Below, piece by piece: positions 43,310 through 53,619 of a stretch of 64,000 nucleotides of DNA (within the stretch, counting starts at the first letter, position 1; every line of letters starts with the position of its first letter). Position numbers and translations under genes: made by a program. The notes under the pieces are model-generated. The model made no database searches and was not told the origin of the DNA. It saw only the letters and a program-made list of their open reading frames with translations. Source of the DNA: Nocardioides sp. T2.26MG-1 (GTDB lineage Bacteria > Actinomycetota > Actinomycetes > Propionibacteriales > Nocardioidaceae); NCBI RefSeq assembly GCF_950101795.1, contig NZ_CATNLZ010000035.1:1-64000 (forward strand), given 5' to 3'.

Positions 43310-44390
43310 CGACCCTCCCGGCCACCACGTCGGCGATCGCGGCGCTGATCTCGGTGAACGGGTACGTCGTCACCAGGTCGTCGACGGGGAACTTGCCCTC
43401 GGCGTTGAGCCGCAGCATCCGCGGAACCATCTCGCGGGGGTCGGAGTCGCCCTCGACCGAGCCGCGCAGGATCTTGCCGTTCTGCAGCAGGTCGATGGCG
43501 TCGACCGGGAACTCCGGACGGCTCATGTCGAGACCGAGCACGACCAGCGTGCCCTGGACACCGAGCGATTGGGCGGCCTCCTTGAGCACGGAGGGCACCG
43601 CGGTGGTCTCGATGCCGTACGTCGCCCCGCCGCCGGTGAGCTCCTTGACCTTGTCGACCACGGTGGTCTCGCCGAGCCCGGCCGGGTCGACCCCGATCGC
43701 CCCGAGCTTCTCTGCCGCCTCGAGCCGGCTCGGCTGCAGGTCGACGGCGACGACGGTCTCCACGCCGCTGGCCCGCGCGGCCGCGACCGCGGCCAGGCCG
43801 ACCGCGCCCACGCCGTACACCACGACGCTGTCGTCGGGCTGCGGCTGGGCGACGTTGAGCACCGAGCCGGAACCGGCCATGAAGCCGCAGCCGTAGGGCG
43901 CGATCCGGGTCAGGTCGAGGCTCGGGTCGACGACGATGACGCTGGAGGCGAGCACGACCGCGTGCTGGGCGAACGACGACTGCCCGAAGAAGTGGCCGTA
44001 GACCGGCCCGGCCTCGCGGGAGTAGGACGTCGAGCCGTCCATCCGGAAGCCCATGTAGTTGAGCATCAGCGTCTGCTCGCAGTAGCCCGCCCGGCCGTCC
44101 CGGCAGCGCGCGCACTCGCGGCAGGACGCGAGGCTGAGCACGACATGGTCGCCCACGCTGACACCGGTCACCTCCACGCCGACCTCCTCCACGACCCCCG
44201 CGCCCTCGTGGCCGAAGACCCGCGGGAACATCTCGGCCGGGAGCGTGTCGCGCAGCGAGAGGTCGGTGTGGCACAGCCCCGTCGCGACGATGCGCACCAG
44301 CACCTCGTCGGGGCGGGGGCCGTCGACCTCCACCTCCTCGAGCACGAACTCCTCGCCGGGACCGTTGACGACCGCCACCGTGGTTCTCAT
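43287..44390 (-). CDS. Zinc-dependent alcohol dehydrogenase (class III-like)
   Basis: 367 residues. The catalytic zinc site is VATGLCHTDLSLRD and FPRVFGHEGAGVVEEVG. The structural zinc cysteines are in CRECARCRDGRAGYC. The NAD-binding region is VVVYGVGAVGLAAVAAARAS followed by VVAVDLQPSRLEAA (Asp for NAD). The branch resembles MDR dehydrogenases of mycothiol/formaldehyde or medium-chain alcohol oxidation, but the substrate is not clear. The ATG at 44390 precedes the domain directly. It is divergent from folC. Confidence 0.9.
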   Translation of the reverse strand: MRTTVAVVNGPGEEFVLEEVEVDGPRPDEVLVRIVATGLCHTDLSLRDTLPAEMFPRVFGHEGAGVVEEVGVEVTGVSVGDHVVLSLASCRECARCRDGRAGYCEQTLMLNYMGFRMDGSTSYSREAGPVYGHFFGQSSFAQHAVVLASSVIVVDPSLDLTRIAPYGCGFMAGSGSVLNVAQPQPDDSVVVYGVGAVGLAAVAAARASGVETVVAVDLQPSRLEAAEKLGAIGVDPAGLGETTVVDKVKELTGGGATYGIETTAVPSVLKEAAQSLGVQGTLVVLGLDMSRPEFPVDAIDLLQNGKILRGSVEGDSDPREMVPRMLRLNAEGKFPVDDLVTTYPFTEISAAIADVVAGRVVKPVLVW

Positions 44391-44456
44391 GACGAGCAAC
44401 CTAGAACCTGTTCCATTTCCTGTCACCCGTTCGGTCACTCCTAGACTCGGGGCACC

Positions 44457-45851
44457 ATGACGGACACCCCCCGCAGCACGCCCGAGACACCCCGACTCGC
44501 CGAGACCTTCGCGGAGGTCGAGGACGCGCTGCTGTCCCGGTGGCCCGAGACCCGGCTGGAGCCGTCCCTCGACCGGATCCGCGCGCTGACCGAGGTGCTC
44601 GGCGACCCGCAGTCCGGCTACCCCGTCATCCACCTGACCGGCACCAACGGCAAGACCTCCACGTCGCGGATGATCGACACGCTGCTGCGCGCGCTCGACC
44701 TGCGCACCGGCCGGTTCACCAGCCCGCACGTGGAGCGGATGTCGGAGCGGATCTCGGTCGACGGCGAGCCCCTGGGCGACGAGGAGTTCGTGCGCGCGTT
44801 CAACGACGTCGCGCCGTACCTCCAGATCATCGACGACGACCAGGAGCACCCGCTGTCGTTCTTCGAGACCGTCGTCGCGATGGGGTACGCCGCGTTCGCG
44901 GACGCGCCCGTCGACGTCGCCGTCGTCGAGGTGGGCATGGGCGGGTCCTGGGACGCGACCAACGTCGTCGACGCCGCGGTCGCGGTCGTGCTGCCGGTCG
45001 CGGTCGACCACGCGGCCTACCTGGGCACGACCGCCGGCGAGATCGCGGTCGAGAAGGCCGGGATCATCAAGCCCGGATCCATCGCGGTGCTCGCCGAGCA
45101 GTCGCCCGAGGTCGCCGAGGTGCTCCTCGAGCGGGTGGCCGAGGTCGGCGCGAGCGTCGTCCGGGAGGGGCTGGACTTCGGCGTCGCCTCGCGGGTGCCG
45201 GCGGTCGGCGGCCAGATGCTGACGCTCCGGGGCCTCCGCGCCAGCTACGAGGACGTCTTCCTGCCGCTGTACGGCGCCCACCAGGCGCAGAACGCCGCGA
45301 TCGCGCTGGCGGCGGTCGAGGCGTTCGTCGCCAGCAGCGAGCAGAGCCAGGTGCTGGACGCCGAGGTCGTGCGCGCGGCGTTCGCCGAGGTGACCTCGCC
45401 GGGACGCCTCGAGATCGTGCGCCGCAGCCCCACCGTCGTGCTCGACGCCGCGCACAACCCGCACGGCGCCGAGGCGCTCGGTGCGGCTCTCGAGGACTCG
45501 TTCACCTTCCACCCGCTGATCGGGGTGATCGGGGTGATGGACGACAAGGACCACGAGGGGCTGCTGGCCGCTCTCGAGCCGCACCTCGCCCACGTCGTGT
45601 GCACCCAGAACTCCACCGACCGGGCGCTGCCGGCCGAGCGGCTCGCCGTCGTGGCCCGCGAGGTCTTCGGCGAGGACCGGGTCTCGGTCGAGTCCTCCCT
45701 CGGCAACGCCATCGAGGCCGCGGCGACGCTGGCCGAGGCGGGCGCGGCGTACGGCGAGGGCCTCGGGTCCGGCGCCGTGCTGGTCACCGGGTCGGTGGTG
45801 ACCGTGGGGGAGGCGCGCTCGCTGCTGGTCCGGCAGGAGAAGCGGGCATGA
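44457..45851 (+). CDS. folC: Bifunctional dihydrofolate/folylpolyglutamate synthase
   Basis: 464 residues. Adds glutamates to dihydropteroate and folates. The ATP loop is HLTGTNGKTSTSRMIDTLLR; FTSPHVERMSERISVDG, VEVGMGGSWDATNVV, PGRLEIVRRSPTVVLDAAHN and HPLIGVIGVMDDKD are the remaining family blocks. TAGACT lies 9 nt before the ATG. Its stop overlaps the next gene by ATGA. In many actinobacteria the order is valS-folC-DUF4233-ndk; here the order is kept with three or four genes inserted. Confidence 0.95.
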   Translation: MTDTPRSTPETPRLAETFAEVEDALLSRWPETRLEPSLDRIRALTEVLGDPQSGYPVIHLTGTNGKTSTSRMIDTLLRALDLRTGRFTSPHVERMSERISVDGEPLGDEEFVRAFNDVAPYLQIIDDDQEHPLSFFETVVAMGYAAFADAPVDVAVVEVGMGGSWDATNVVDAAVAVVLPVAVDHAAYLGTTAGEIAVEKAGIIKPGSIAVLAEQSPEVAEVLLERVAEVGASVVREGLDFGVASRVPAVGGQMLTLRGLRASYEDVFLPLYGAHQAQNAAIALAAVEAFVASSEQSQVLDAEVVRAAFAEVTSPGRLEIVRRSPTVVLDAAHNPHGAEALGAALEDSFTFHPLIGVIGVMDDKDHEGLLAALEPHLAHVVCTQNSTDRALPAERLAVVAREVFGEDRVSVESSLGNAIEAAATLAEAGAAYGEGLGSGAVLVTGSVVTVGEARSLLVRQEKRA

Positions 45852-46240
45852 GCGGACCCGAGCGGTCGCCGCGCCGCGGCATGTGCGCCGCGATCCTGTC
45901 GCTCGAGGCGATCGCGCTCGGCCTGACCACCCCGGTGATGATCTCGATCGCCGACGTCGACACCGCCACGGCGGTCGGCGTCGGGCTCGGGCTCGCGGTC
46001 GCGTGCCTGCTGCTCGCCGGGATGCTCCGGGCGGAGTGGGCCTACAGCCTCGGCTGGGTCGTGCAGGGCGCCGCGGTCGGCCTGGGCTTCGTGATCCCGC
46101 TGATGTTCCTGCTCGGCGGCATCTTCGCCCTGCTGTGGGGCACGGCGTACTTCCTCGGCGTCAAGATCGAGCGCGAGCGGGCGGCGGCCTACGCCGCGCT
46201 CGACGACACGGCGGCGGAGCCCCCGGCGTCAGAGGGCTGA
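45848..46240 (+). CDS. DUF4233 membrane protein
   Basis: 130 residues with four predicted helices (about 12-30, 36-54, 62-80 and 84-104). RGMCAAILSLEAIALGLTTP at the start and FALLWGTAYFLGVKIERER at the end are the family landmarks. The family is found only in actinobacteria, next to folC, and its function is unknown. It is coupled to folC by ATGA. The 3' end overlaps the opposing MocR gene by 12 bp. Confidence 0.88.
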   Translation: MSGPERSPRRGMCAAILSLEAIALGLTTPVMISIADVDTATAVGVGLGLAVACLLLAGMLRAEWAYSLGWVVQGAAVGLGFVIPLMFLLGGIFALLWGTAYFLGVKIERERAAAYAALDDTAAEPPASEG

Positions 46241-47575
46241 GACCAGCGCCACGAGGGCCCGGTCCAGCTCGTCGTCCGTGACCCCGCCGAACCCGACGAC
46301 CAGCCCCGTGAGCGTCGCGGTGCGGCAGTAGTCCGCGAGCAGGTTCACCTCGAAGCCGGCCCGGCGCGCGGCGTCGCGGGCGCGGACGGCGTCGGCGGCG
46401 GGCAGCAGCCAGGTCGAGTACATCCCGGCGAGCGGGCCCGCGAGCTCGGCGTACGGCGAGAGTGCGGCCGCGACCCGCGGCGCCCTCTCGGCGTAGACCC
46501 GGCGGGCGGTGCGCACGACCTTGTCGACGTAGCCGTCCCGGAGCAGCGCCAGGTAGGCGCGCTGCACCGGCCACGGGGCGCCCTCGTGGGTGACGAGCCG
46601 CCGCGCGTTGACCCGGTCGGCCAGCTCGGGCGGCGCGACCAGCCAGCCGAGCCGCAGCGACGGCGCGACGGACTTGGCGGCGGTGCCGAGGTAGGCGACC
46701 CGGCCGCGGTCCAGGCTGGCCAGGGCGGGCACCGGTGCGACGTCGTAGCGGAACTCCGAGTCGTAGTCGTCCTCCACCACGAGCGCGTCCGCCGCGCGGG
46801 CCGCGTCGAGCAGCGCCACCCGGTCGGCGCCCGGCATCACCCGGCCGAGCGGGTGCTGGTGAGCCGGGGTGACGTACGCCGCGGCCACGCCGGCCAGGTC
46901 GCGCACCGGGGCCAGCGCCGGCAGGTCGCGCACCTCGCGGCCGACGCCCCGGGCCGTCTCGACGGCGGCGCGGTAGCCCGGGTCCTCCATCGCCACCGGC
47001 CCCGGCGGCAGCACGGTCAGCAGGTGGCGCAGCCCGTCGGTGGTGCCGTTGACGACGATGACCTCATCGGCGTCCACGCTCAGGCCTCGGGTCCGCGCCA
47101 GCCGGTCGGCGAGCGCCGCGCGCAGCTCGGGGAGCCCGCGCGGGTCGTCGTACCCCCGCGGCGGCCGGGCCGCCGACACCTCGCGCCACGCCCGGCGCCA
47201 GCCCGCGGCGTGCCGCGGGTCGATCCAGGGCGTGCCGGCGTCGAGACGGACCAGGTCGGCGGCCGGCTGCACGACGCGCCGGCGGGGTGCTGCGCCGGGG
47301 CCCGCGACGCCCGGCGCGACGGTCGAGGCCACGAACGTCCCCGACCCGCGGCGGGCCGCCAGCCAGCCCTCGGCGAGCAGCTGCTCGTAGGCCTGCTCGG
47401 TCACCGTCCGGCTGACCCCCAGCTCGGCGGCCAGTGCGCGGCTGCTCGGCAGCCGGTCGCCGCGGGCGAGGGTCCCGGCGACCACCAGGTCGCGGATCCG
47501 GGAGGAGAGCTGCGCCCCGAGCGGTCCGGGCGCGTCCCGGTCGAGCCGCAGGGGCAGCGTCGTCATCGTGGCCAT
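46229..47575 (-). CDS. MocR/PdxR-type transcriptional regulator
   Basis: 448 residues. The N-terminal GntR winged helix (about 20-85) shows LSSRIRDLVVAGTLARGDRL, PSSRALAAELGVSRTVTEQ and EGWLAARRGSGTFVA. A fold type I aminotransferase-like domain follows: LPELRAALADRLARTRGLSV, VNGTTDGLRHLL, VVEDDYDSEFRYD and YLGTAAKSVAPSLRLGWLV with the PLP lysine (A-A-K-S). MocR proteins sense PLP or pyridoxal-like effectors. It is divergent from a PNPOx-fold gene, which makes vitamin B6 or related control probable. Confidence 0.92.
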   Translation of the reverse strand: MATMTTLPLRLDRDAPGPLGAQLSSRIRDLVVAGTLARGDRLPSSRALAAELGVSRTVTEQAYEQLLAEGWLAARRGSGTFVASTVAPGVAGPGAAPRRRVVQPAADLVRLDAGTPWIDPRHAAGWRRAWREVSAARPPRGYDDPRGLPELRAALADRLARTRGLSVDADEVIVVNGTTDGLRHLLTVLPPGPVAMEDPGYRAAVETARGVGREVRDLPALAPVRDLAGVAAAYVTPAHQHPLGRVMPGADRVALLDAARAADALVVEDDYDSEFRYDVAPVPALASLDRGRVAYLGTAAKSVAPSLRLGWLVAPPELADRVNARRLVTHEGAPWPVQRAYLALLRDGYVDKVVRTARRVYAERAPRVAAALSPYAELAGPLAGMYSTWLLPAADAVRARDAARRAGFEVNLLADYCRTATLTGLVVGFGGVTDDELDRALVALVSAL

Positions 47576-47646
47576 CGGAAGTGTCCTGTCGAAGTCGTGC
47601 GGGATTGGCCCGTGCGTGCAGGCCACTTCTCGCGGATCGTAGACCC
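47576..47646. promoter_or_regulatory. MocR/PNPOx intergenic control region
   Basis: 71 bp between divergent genes. It has an inverted pair GAAGTG (47579-47584) and CACTTC (about 47623-47628), and two similar direct words, GTGCGGGATTGGCC and GTGCGTGCAGGCC. MocR regulators commonly bind paired direct repeats of this size. GATCGT lies 6 nt before the GTG at 47647. Confidence 0.5.
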
Positions 47647-48336
<690 letters not shown>

Positions 48337-48411
48337 GTGGCCGAAGGGCCTGCCCCTGAGCGCCGAAGGGCCCTCGCCCCACCCCCCGGACCGCTCAGTA
48401 GGGTGCGGACC

Positions 48412-48819
48412 ATGAGTCTGCGCACCCTCGTCCTCCTCAAGCCCGACGCCGTCCGACGGGGGCTCGTCGGAGCGATCCTGTCCCGCTACGAGGCCAAGGG
48501 CCTGACCATCGTCGCGATGGAGCAGCGCACGATCGACGCGGCCGTCGCGGACCGGCACTACGCCGAGCACGTGGAGAAGGCCTTCTACCCGCCGCTGCGC
48601 GACTTCGTGACCAGCGGCCCGCTCGTGGCGCTGGTGCTCGAGGGCGACGAGGCCGTCGAGATCGTCCGTGCCCTCAATGGCGCGACCGACGGGCGCAAGG
48701 CCGCCCCCGGCACCATCCGCGGCGACTACTCCATCTCCAACCAGCAGAACCTGGTCCACGGCTCGGACTCCCCGGAGTCGGCCGAGCGCGAGATCGCGAT
48801 CTGGTTCCCGGGTCTCTGA
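48412..48819 (+). CDS. ndk: Nucleoside diphosphate kinase
   Basis: 135 residues. Exchanges gamma-phosphate among nucleoside di- and triphosphates. Family blocks are LVLLKPDAVRRGLVGAILSR, HYAEHVEKAFYPPLRDFVTS, APGTIRGDYSIS and the phospho-histidine motif NLVHGSDSPESAEREI. TAGGGT lies 7 nt before the ATG, a leaderless arrangement. The preceding 75 bp carry GGCCGAAGGGCC-like words that may end the previous transcript. Confidence 0.95.
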   Translation: MSLRTLVLLKPDAVRRGLVGAILSRYEAKGLTIVAMEQRTIDAAVADRHYAEHVEKAFYPPLRDFVTSGPLVALVLEGDEAVEIVRALNGATDGRKAAPGTIRGDYSISNQQNLVHGSDSPESAEREIAIWFPGL

Positions 48820-48977
48820 CCTGACGTCGCCCAGCGCCCCGCGGCGGCGATTACTGCCCGACGGGGCCCGCGTGTCCTCCCGGGCGGCAGCGTTCAGCCT
48901 TCGTAGCCTGTAGTCACACCTTCCCCATCTGCATCACCGCTCCCAGCGGTGGCGCACCACCGACAGGGCGACGACGC

Positions 48978-50006
48978 ATGGCGAACAGCTTCATCGGCCG
49001 CGACATGGCCGTGGACCTCGGGACCGCCAACACGCTGGTGTACGTCCGCGGCAAGGGCGTGCTGCTCGACGAGCCCAGCGTGGTCGCCCTCAACGACACC
49101 ACCGGCGAGATCCTCGCGGTGGGCCACGAGGCCAAGCGGATGATCGGGCGCACGCCCGACAACATCACCGCGATCCGGCCGCTCAAGGACGGCGTGATCG
49201 CCGACTTCGAGGCGACCGAGCAGATGCTGCGCTACTTCATCCAGCAGGTGCACCGGCGCCGCTACTTCGCCAAGCCGCGGATGGTGATCTGCGTGCCCAG
49301 CGGCATCACCGCGGTCGAGCAGCGCGCGGTCAAGGAGGCCGGCTACCAGGCCGGTGCCCGCCGCGTCTACATCGTCGAGGAGCCGATGGCCGCCGCGATC
49401 GGCGCCGGTCTGCCCGTGCACCAGGCCACCGGCAACATGGTCGTAGACGTCGGCGGCGGCACCACCGAGGTCGCCGTGATCTCGCTGGGCGGCATCGTCA
49501 CCAGCCTCTCGATCCGCACCGCGGGCGACGACCTCGACCAGGCGATCGTCGCCTGGATGAAGAAGGAGCACTCGCTCATGCTCGGCGAGCGCACCGCCGA
49601 GGAGGTCAAGATGACCATCGGCTCGGCGTTCCCGATGTCCGAGGAGCCCGAGGCCGAGATCCGGGGCCGCGACATGGTCTCCGGCCTCCCGCGCACGGTC
49701 GTGGTCTCCAGTGCCGACGTCCGCCACGCCCTCGAGGAGCCGGTGCACGCGATCGTCGACGCCGTCCGCAGCACGCTCGACCAGACCCCGCCCGAGCTGG
49801 CCGGCGACATCATGGACCGCGGCATCGTGCTCACCGGCGGGGGTGCGCTGCTGCGCGGCCTCGACGAGCGGCTGCGCCACGAGACCGGGATGCCCGTGCA
49901 CGTCGCCGAGGACCCGCTCAGCTCCGTCGCCCTGGGCGCCGGCAAGTGTGTCGAGGAGTTCGAGGCCCTCCAGCAGGTGCTGGTCAGCGACCAGAGGCGC
50001 CGCTGA
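48978..50006 (+). CDS. mreB: Rod-shape determining protein MreB
   Basis: 342 residues. Bacterial actin that organises side-wall synthesis. Nucleotide-binding blocks are [50 protein letters not shown] and [20 protein letters not shown]. First gene of mreB-mreC-mreD-mrdA-rodA. The 158-bp upstream gap (48820-48977) is the likely operon promoter. A complete MreBCD set suggests a rod-shaped or rod-coccus cell. The stop overlaps the mreC ATG (TGATG). Confidence 0.97.
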   Translation: MANSFIGRDMAVDLGTANTLVYVRGKGVLLDEPSVVALNDTTGEILAVGHEAKRMIGRTPDNITAIRPLKDGVIADFEATEQMLRYFIQQVHRRRYFAKPRMVICVPSGITAVEQRAVKEAGYQAGARRVYIVEEPMAAAIGAGLPVHQATGNMVVDVGGGTTEVAVISLGGIVTSLSIRTAGDDLDQAIVAWMKKEHSLMLGERTAEEVKMTIGSAFPMSEEPEAEIRGRDMVSGLPRTVVVSSADVRHALEEPVHAIVDAVRSTLDQTPPELAGDIMDRGIVLTGGGALLRGLDERLRHETGMPVHVAEDPLSSVALGAGKCVEEFEALQQVLVSDQRRR

Positions 50007-50962
50007 TGCGCTCCCCCGACTGGCGGCGGGACCGGCGCCACGACCGGCTCCGCGCCACCCGCGAGCGACGCTGGCGCACCCCGGGGGAGGGGCCGCAGCC
50101 GTCGCCCGCGCTGCTGGTCGCCCTGGTGCTCGCCTGCCTGACGCTGATGACCCTCGACCAGGCCGGCGACGGCTCGCCGCTCGACCCCGCCCGGCGCGCC
50201 GCCGGCGAGGTCTTCGGGCCGGTCGAGGTCGCGGCCGACACCGCGGTCCGGCCGTTCACCGAGGTCTCCGGCTGGTTCCGCTCGCGCAACTCCATGCAGG
50301 ACGACCTGATCGCGCTCCAGGCCGAGAACTCCCGGCTCAAGTCCGACCTCGCGACCCAGGGCTACAACCGCAACCGCCTCGAGGAGTACGACGGCCTCAC
50401 CGCGGCCGCCCGCAGCCTGGGCTACGACCTGGTCCCGGCCCGCGTCGTCGGGCTCGGCCCGTCGCAGTCCTTCTCGAGCACCGTCACCATCGACGCCGGC
50501 TCGGACGCCGGCATCCACCCCGACCTCACCGTGGTCAACAACGACGGGCTGGTCGGGCGCGTGCTGCGGGTGACCCGCTCCACCGCCACCGTGCTGCTGA
50601 TCGTCGACGCCGACTCCGTCGTCGGCGGCCGGGTCGGGGAGAGCATGGAGGTCGGCTTCCTGCACGGCCGCGGCGTCCTCGGCAACGACGGCCGCCTCGA
50701 CCTCGAGCTGGTCGACCAGACCGCGGTCCCCGCCAAGCACGACGCGGTCGTCACCTGGGGCAGCGAGGCCGGCGGCCCGTACGTCTCGGGCGTGCCGGTC
50801 GGCCGGGTCACCAGCGTCTACAGCAGCCTGCGCGAGTCCTCGCAGCGCGCGGTGATCGACCCGTTCGTCGACTTCGGCACCCTCGACCTGGTCGGCGTGG
50901 TGGTGCCCTCCGGCACCCCCAGCGACCGCGCGGTCATCGAGTCGAGCGGGGGCCTGAGGTGA
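50006..50962 (+). CDS. mreC: Rod-shape determining protein MreC
   Basis: 318 residues. A basic cytoplasmic tail (1-30) is followed by one membrane helix (about 35-52), a coiled coil (about 90-120, DDLIALQAENSRLKSDLATQ) and the two beta-barrel domains of MreC (VVGLGPSQSFSSTVTIDAGS, NNDGLVGRVLRVTRSTATVL, GVPVGRVTSVYSS). It links MreB to the wall-synthesis enzymes on the outside. Coupled to mreB before and to mreD after (GTGA). Confidence 0.95.
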   Translation: MRSPDWRRDRRHDRLRATRERRWRTPGEGPQPSPALLVALVLACLTLMTLDQAGDGSPLDPARRAAGEVFGPVEVAADTAVRPFTEVSGWFRSRNSMQDDLIALQAENSRLKSDLATQGYNRNRLEEYDGLTAAARSLGYDLVPARVVGLGPSQSFSSTVTIDAGSDAGIHPDLTVVNNDGLVGRVLRVTRSTATVLLIVDADSVVGGRVGESMEVGFLHGRGVLGNDGRLDLELVDQTAVPAKHDAVVTWGSEAGGPYVSGVPVGRVTSVYSSLRESSQRAVIDPFVDFGTLDLVGVVVPSGTPSDRAVIESSGGLR

Positions 50963-51471
50963 ACGTCGTCCGCGCCGCCGCGGCCGCGGCCGCCGTGGGG
51001 ATCGCGGTCGTGCTCCAGGTCTCGGTCTTCCCGCACCTCGCCTGGGACGGCATCGTGCCCGACCTGTGCCTGCTCGTCGTGGTCGGCGCGGCCCTGACCC
51101 GGGGCGCCCAGTTCGCGGTGGTGCTCGGCTTCGGCGCCGGAGTCGTGCTCGACCTCGCGCCGCCGGCCGACCACGTCGCCGGCCGCTGGGCGCTCGCGCT
51201 CGTGCTGGTCGGGTACGTCGCCGGCCGGGTGCGTCAGGAGGCGCGCCCGTCGGCGGGCACCGTGGTCGCGACCGTCGCCGCCTCGTCGTTCGTCGGCACC
51301 TCGGTGTTCGCGCTCAGCGGTCTGCTGCTCGACGACCCGGCCCTCGGCGTCCCCCAGCTGCTCGAGGTGATCGTGGTCGCGCTGCTGTGGGACCTCCTGC
51401 TCACGCCGCTCGTGCTGCCCGCCGTGATGGCGGTCTTCCGGCGGCTCGAGCCCGACCGCTCGCTCGCCTAG
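50959..51471 (+). CDS. mreD: Rod-shape determining protein MreD
   Basis: 170 residues, about five membrane helices. The family is variable, but VFPHLAWDGIVPDLCLLVVV, VVLGFGAGVVLDLAPPADH and the C-terminal LLWDLLLTPLVLPAVMAVFR are typical. The GTG overlaps the mreC stop. Part of the elongasome with MreC, RodA and PBP2. Confidence 0.92.
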   Translation: MNVVRAAAAAAAVGIAVVLQVSVFPHLAWDGIVPDLCLLVVVGAALTRGAQFAVVLGFGAGVVLDLAPPADHVAGRWALALVLVGYVAGRVRQEARPSAGTVVATVAASSFVGTSVFALSGLLLDDPALGVPQLLEVIVVALLWDLLLTPLVLPAVMAVFRRLEPDRSLA

Positions 51472-51474
51472 GGG

Positions 51475-53619
51475 GTGGCGGCGGTGTCCTCCACGGGTTC
51501 TCGAGGGTCCGGCCGGCTGCGGCTGGTCGTGATCCAGGCGCTGGTCTTCGCGCTGTTCGCGACGCTGTTCGCGCGGCTCTACTACCTGCAGGTCGTCGGC
51601 GGCGACGAGTACCACGCCCAGGCCGCGTCCCAGTCGGTGCGCGAGATCGTCGTCCAGCCCCAGCGCGGGCTGATCGTCGACGACCTGGGCCGCCCGCTCG
51701 TCACCAACCGCACCTCGTGGGTGGTGTCGATCGACCGCACCATGCTGGGCAAGATGACCGAGCACCAGCAGGACGTGCTGATCGCGCGGGTGGCCGGCGT
51801 CGTCGACGTCCCGGAGCGCGCCATCCACCGGGCCCTGGTCACCTGCGGCGACGACGGCAGCGTGGTCGGCAGCTGCTGGAACGGCTCGCCGTACCAGCCG
51901 GTGCCCGTCGCCACCGACGTCAAGCAGGCCGTGGCGCTGCGCATCCTCGAGCAGCCCGAGGACTACCCCGGCGTGCTCGCCGAGCAGCAGAGCGTGCGCG
52001 CCTACCCGCGGCCGTACGGCGTGAACCTCGCCCACGTGCTCGGCTACCTCAGCCCGATCACCGAGGACGAGCTCGACCGCGCCCAGGAGAGCGACGACCA
52101 GTCGGTCAACGGGGCCTCGTCGGTGGGCCGTGCCGGCGTCGAGAAGGAGTACGACCGCTGGCTGCGCGGCATGCCCGGCTACAAGAGCGTCGCGGTCGAC
52201 TCGATGGGCCGCGTGCTCGGCGACGACGGCGAGGTCGACAGCCAGCCGGGCAGCACCCTGGTCACCTCGATCGACGCCAAGGTGCAGGGCGTCGTCGAGC
52301 GGCAGCTCGCCGAGACGATCCGCACCGCGCGCCAGACCTACGACGAGGTCACCCACCGCAACTACCGCGCCGACTCCGGCGCCGTGGTCGTGATGGAGGC
52401 CGGGACCGGCCGGATCGTGGCGATGGCCAGCCAGCCGACGTACGACCCGGGGGTGTGGGTCGGCGGCATCACCAAGAAGCAGCTCGCGCGGCTCTACTCC
52501 GAGGACGCCGGCAACCCCCTGCTCGGCCGCGCCACCCAGGGCCAGTTCGCGCCCGGCTCGACGTGGAAGCCGATCATGACCGTCGGCGCGCTCAACAACG
52601 GCTTCTCCACCGACACCCGCCTGGACTGCTCCTCCGGGCTCCAGGTCGGCAACCGCTGGTTCAAGAACTACGAGTCGGCGTCCAAGGGATTCATCGGCTT
52701 CGACCAGGCGCTGCAGTACTCCTGCGACACCTTCTTCTACCGCGTCGGCCTGCACTACTGGAACAAGTACGGCTCGGACCCGACGAACGTCGACGCCTTG
52801 GACCCGCTGGTCCAGGAGGCGAAGGACTTCGGCTTCGGCAGCGAGACCGGGGTCGACCTCCCCGGTGAGGCCAGCGGCCGGATCGCCGACCGGCACTGGA
52901 AGCTCGCCTACTGGAAGGCGATGAAGGGCTACTACTGCAAGATCGACCGCGACGGCAGCGCGAAGAGCAGCTTCCTGCGGGTCTTCGCCCACGAGTTCTG
53001 CCTCGAGGGCAGCTACTACCGCGCCGGCGACGCGGTGAACTACTCGATCGGCCAGGGCGACACGATGGTCACCCCGCTGCAGCTCGCGCGGGCCTACAGC
53101 GCCCTGTCGAACGGCGGCACGCTCTACTCGCCCCGCGTGGCCAAGGCGATCGTCAGCCCCGACGGCACCGTGCTCAAGCGCTTCAAGCCGGTCGTGGAGG
53201 GCAAGGTCGACGCCTCGGCGGCGAGCCTGCGCTACGTCGACCGGGCGCTCCAGGGCACGCCCAAGGTCGGCACGCTCGCCTGGAAGTTCGGTGACTTCCC
53301 GCTCGACACCGTGCACATCCGCGGCAAGACCGGCTCCGCCGAGGTCTACGGCAAGCAGTCGACGTCGTGGGTCGCGTCGTACGACGAGAACTACGTCGTG
53401 GTGATGATGGTCAGCCAGGCCGGCACTGGCTCGGGCACCTCCGGCCCGGCGGTCCGCAAGATCTGGGAGACGCTGTACGGCATCGACGGGATGGACGTGA
53501 ACCCGTCGAAGGCCGCGATCCCGGGGGTGACGCCGCCGCACGCGCTGCCGACGTTCATGGACGACGGCACGATCCTGCCGCCGGCCCGGGACGAGCACGG
53601 CCAGGACGAGGAGGACTGA
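51475..53619 (+). CDS. mrdA: Penicillin-binding protein 2 (elongasome transpeptidase)
   Basis: 714 residues. One N-terminal membrane anchor (about 14-36), then the PBP dimerisation domain (QPQRGLIVDDLGRPLVTNRT). The transpeptidase domain has SxxK in PGSTWKPIMTV (Ser near 362), SxD in QYSCDTFFYRV and KTGSAEVYG near 618. All catalytic motifs are present, so it should cross-link peptidoglycan during side-wall growth with RodA, encoded next. The GTG start lies 3 bp after mreD. The extracellular C-terminal tail is short and acidic. Confidence 0.95.
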   Translation: MAAVSSTGSRGSGRLRLVVIQALVFALFATLFARLYYLQVVGGDEYHAQAASQSVREIVVQPQRGLIVDDLGRPLVTNRTSWVVSIDRTMLGKMTEHQQDVLIARVAGVVDVPERAIHRALVTCGDDGSVVGSCWNGSPYQPVPVATDVKQAVALRILEQPEDYPGVLAEQQSVRAYPRPYGVNLAHVLGYLSPITEDELDRAQESDDQSVNGASSVGRAGVEKEYDRWLRGMPGYKSVAVDSMGRVLGDDGEVDSQPGSTLVTSIDAKVQGVVERQLAETIRTARQTYDEVTHRNYRADSGAVVVMEAGTGRIVAMASQPTYDPGVWVGGITKKQLARLYSEDAGNPLLGRATQGQFAPGSTWKPIMTVGALNNGFSTDTRLDCSSGLQVGNRWFKNYESASKGFIGFDQALQYSCDTFFYRVGLHYWNKYGSDPTNVDALDPLVQEAKDFGFGSETGVDLPGEASGRIADRHWKLAYWKAMKGYYCKIDRDGSAKSSFLRVFAHEFCLEGSYYRAGDAVNYSIGQGDTMVTPLQLARAYSALSNGGTLYSPRVAKAIVSPDGTVLKRFKPVVEGKVDASAASLRYVDRALQGTPKVGTLAWKFGDFPLDTVHIRGKTGSAEVYGKQSTSWVASYDENYVVVMMVSQAGTGSGTSGPAVRKIWETLYGIDGMDVNPSKAAIPGVTPPHALPTFMDDGTILPPARDEHGQDEED

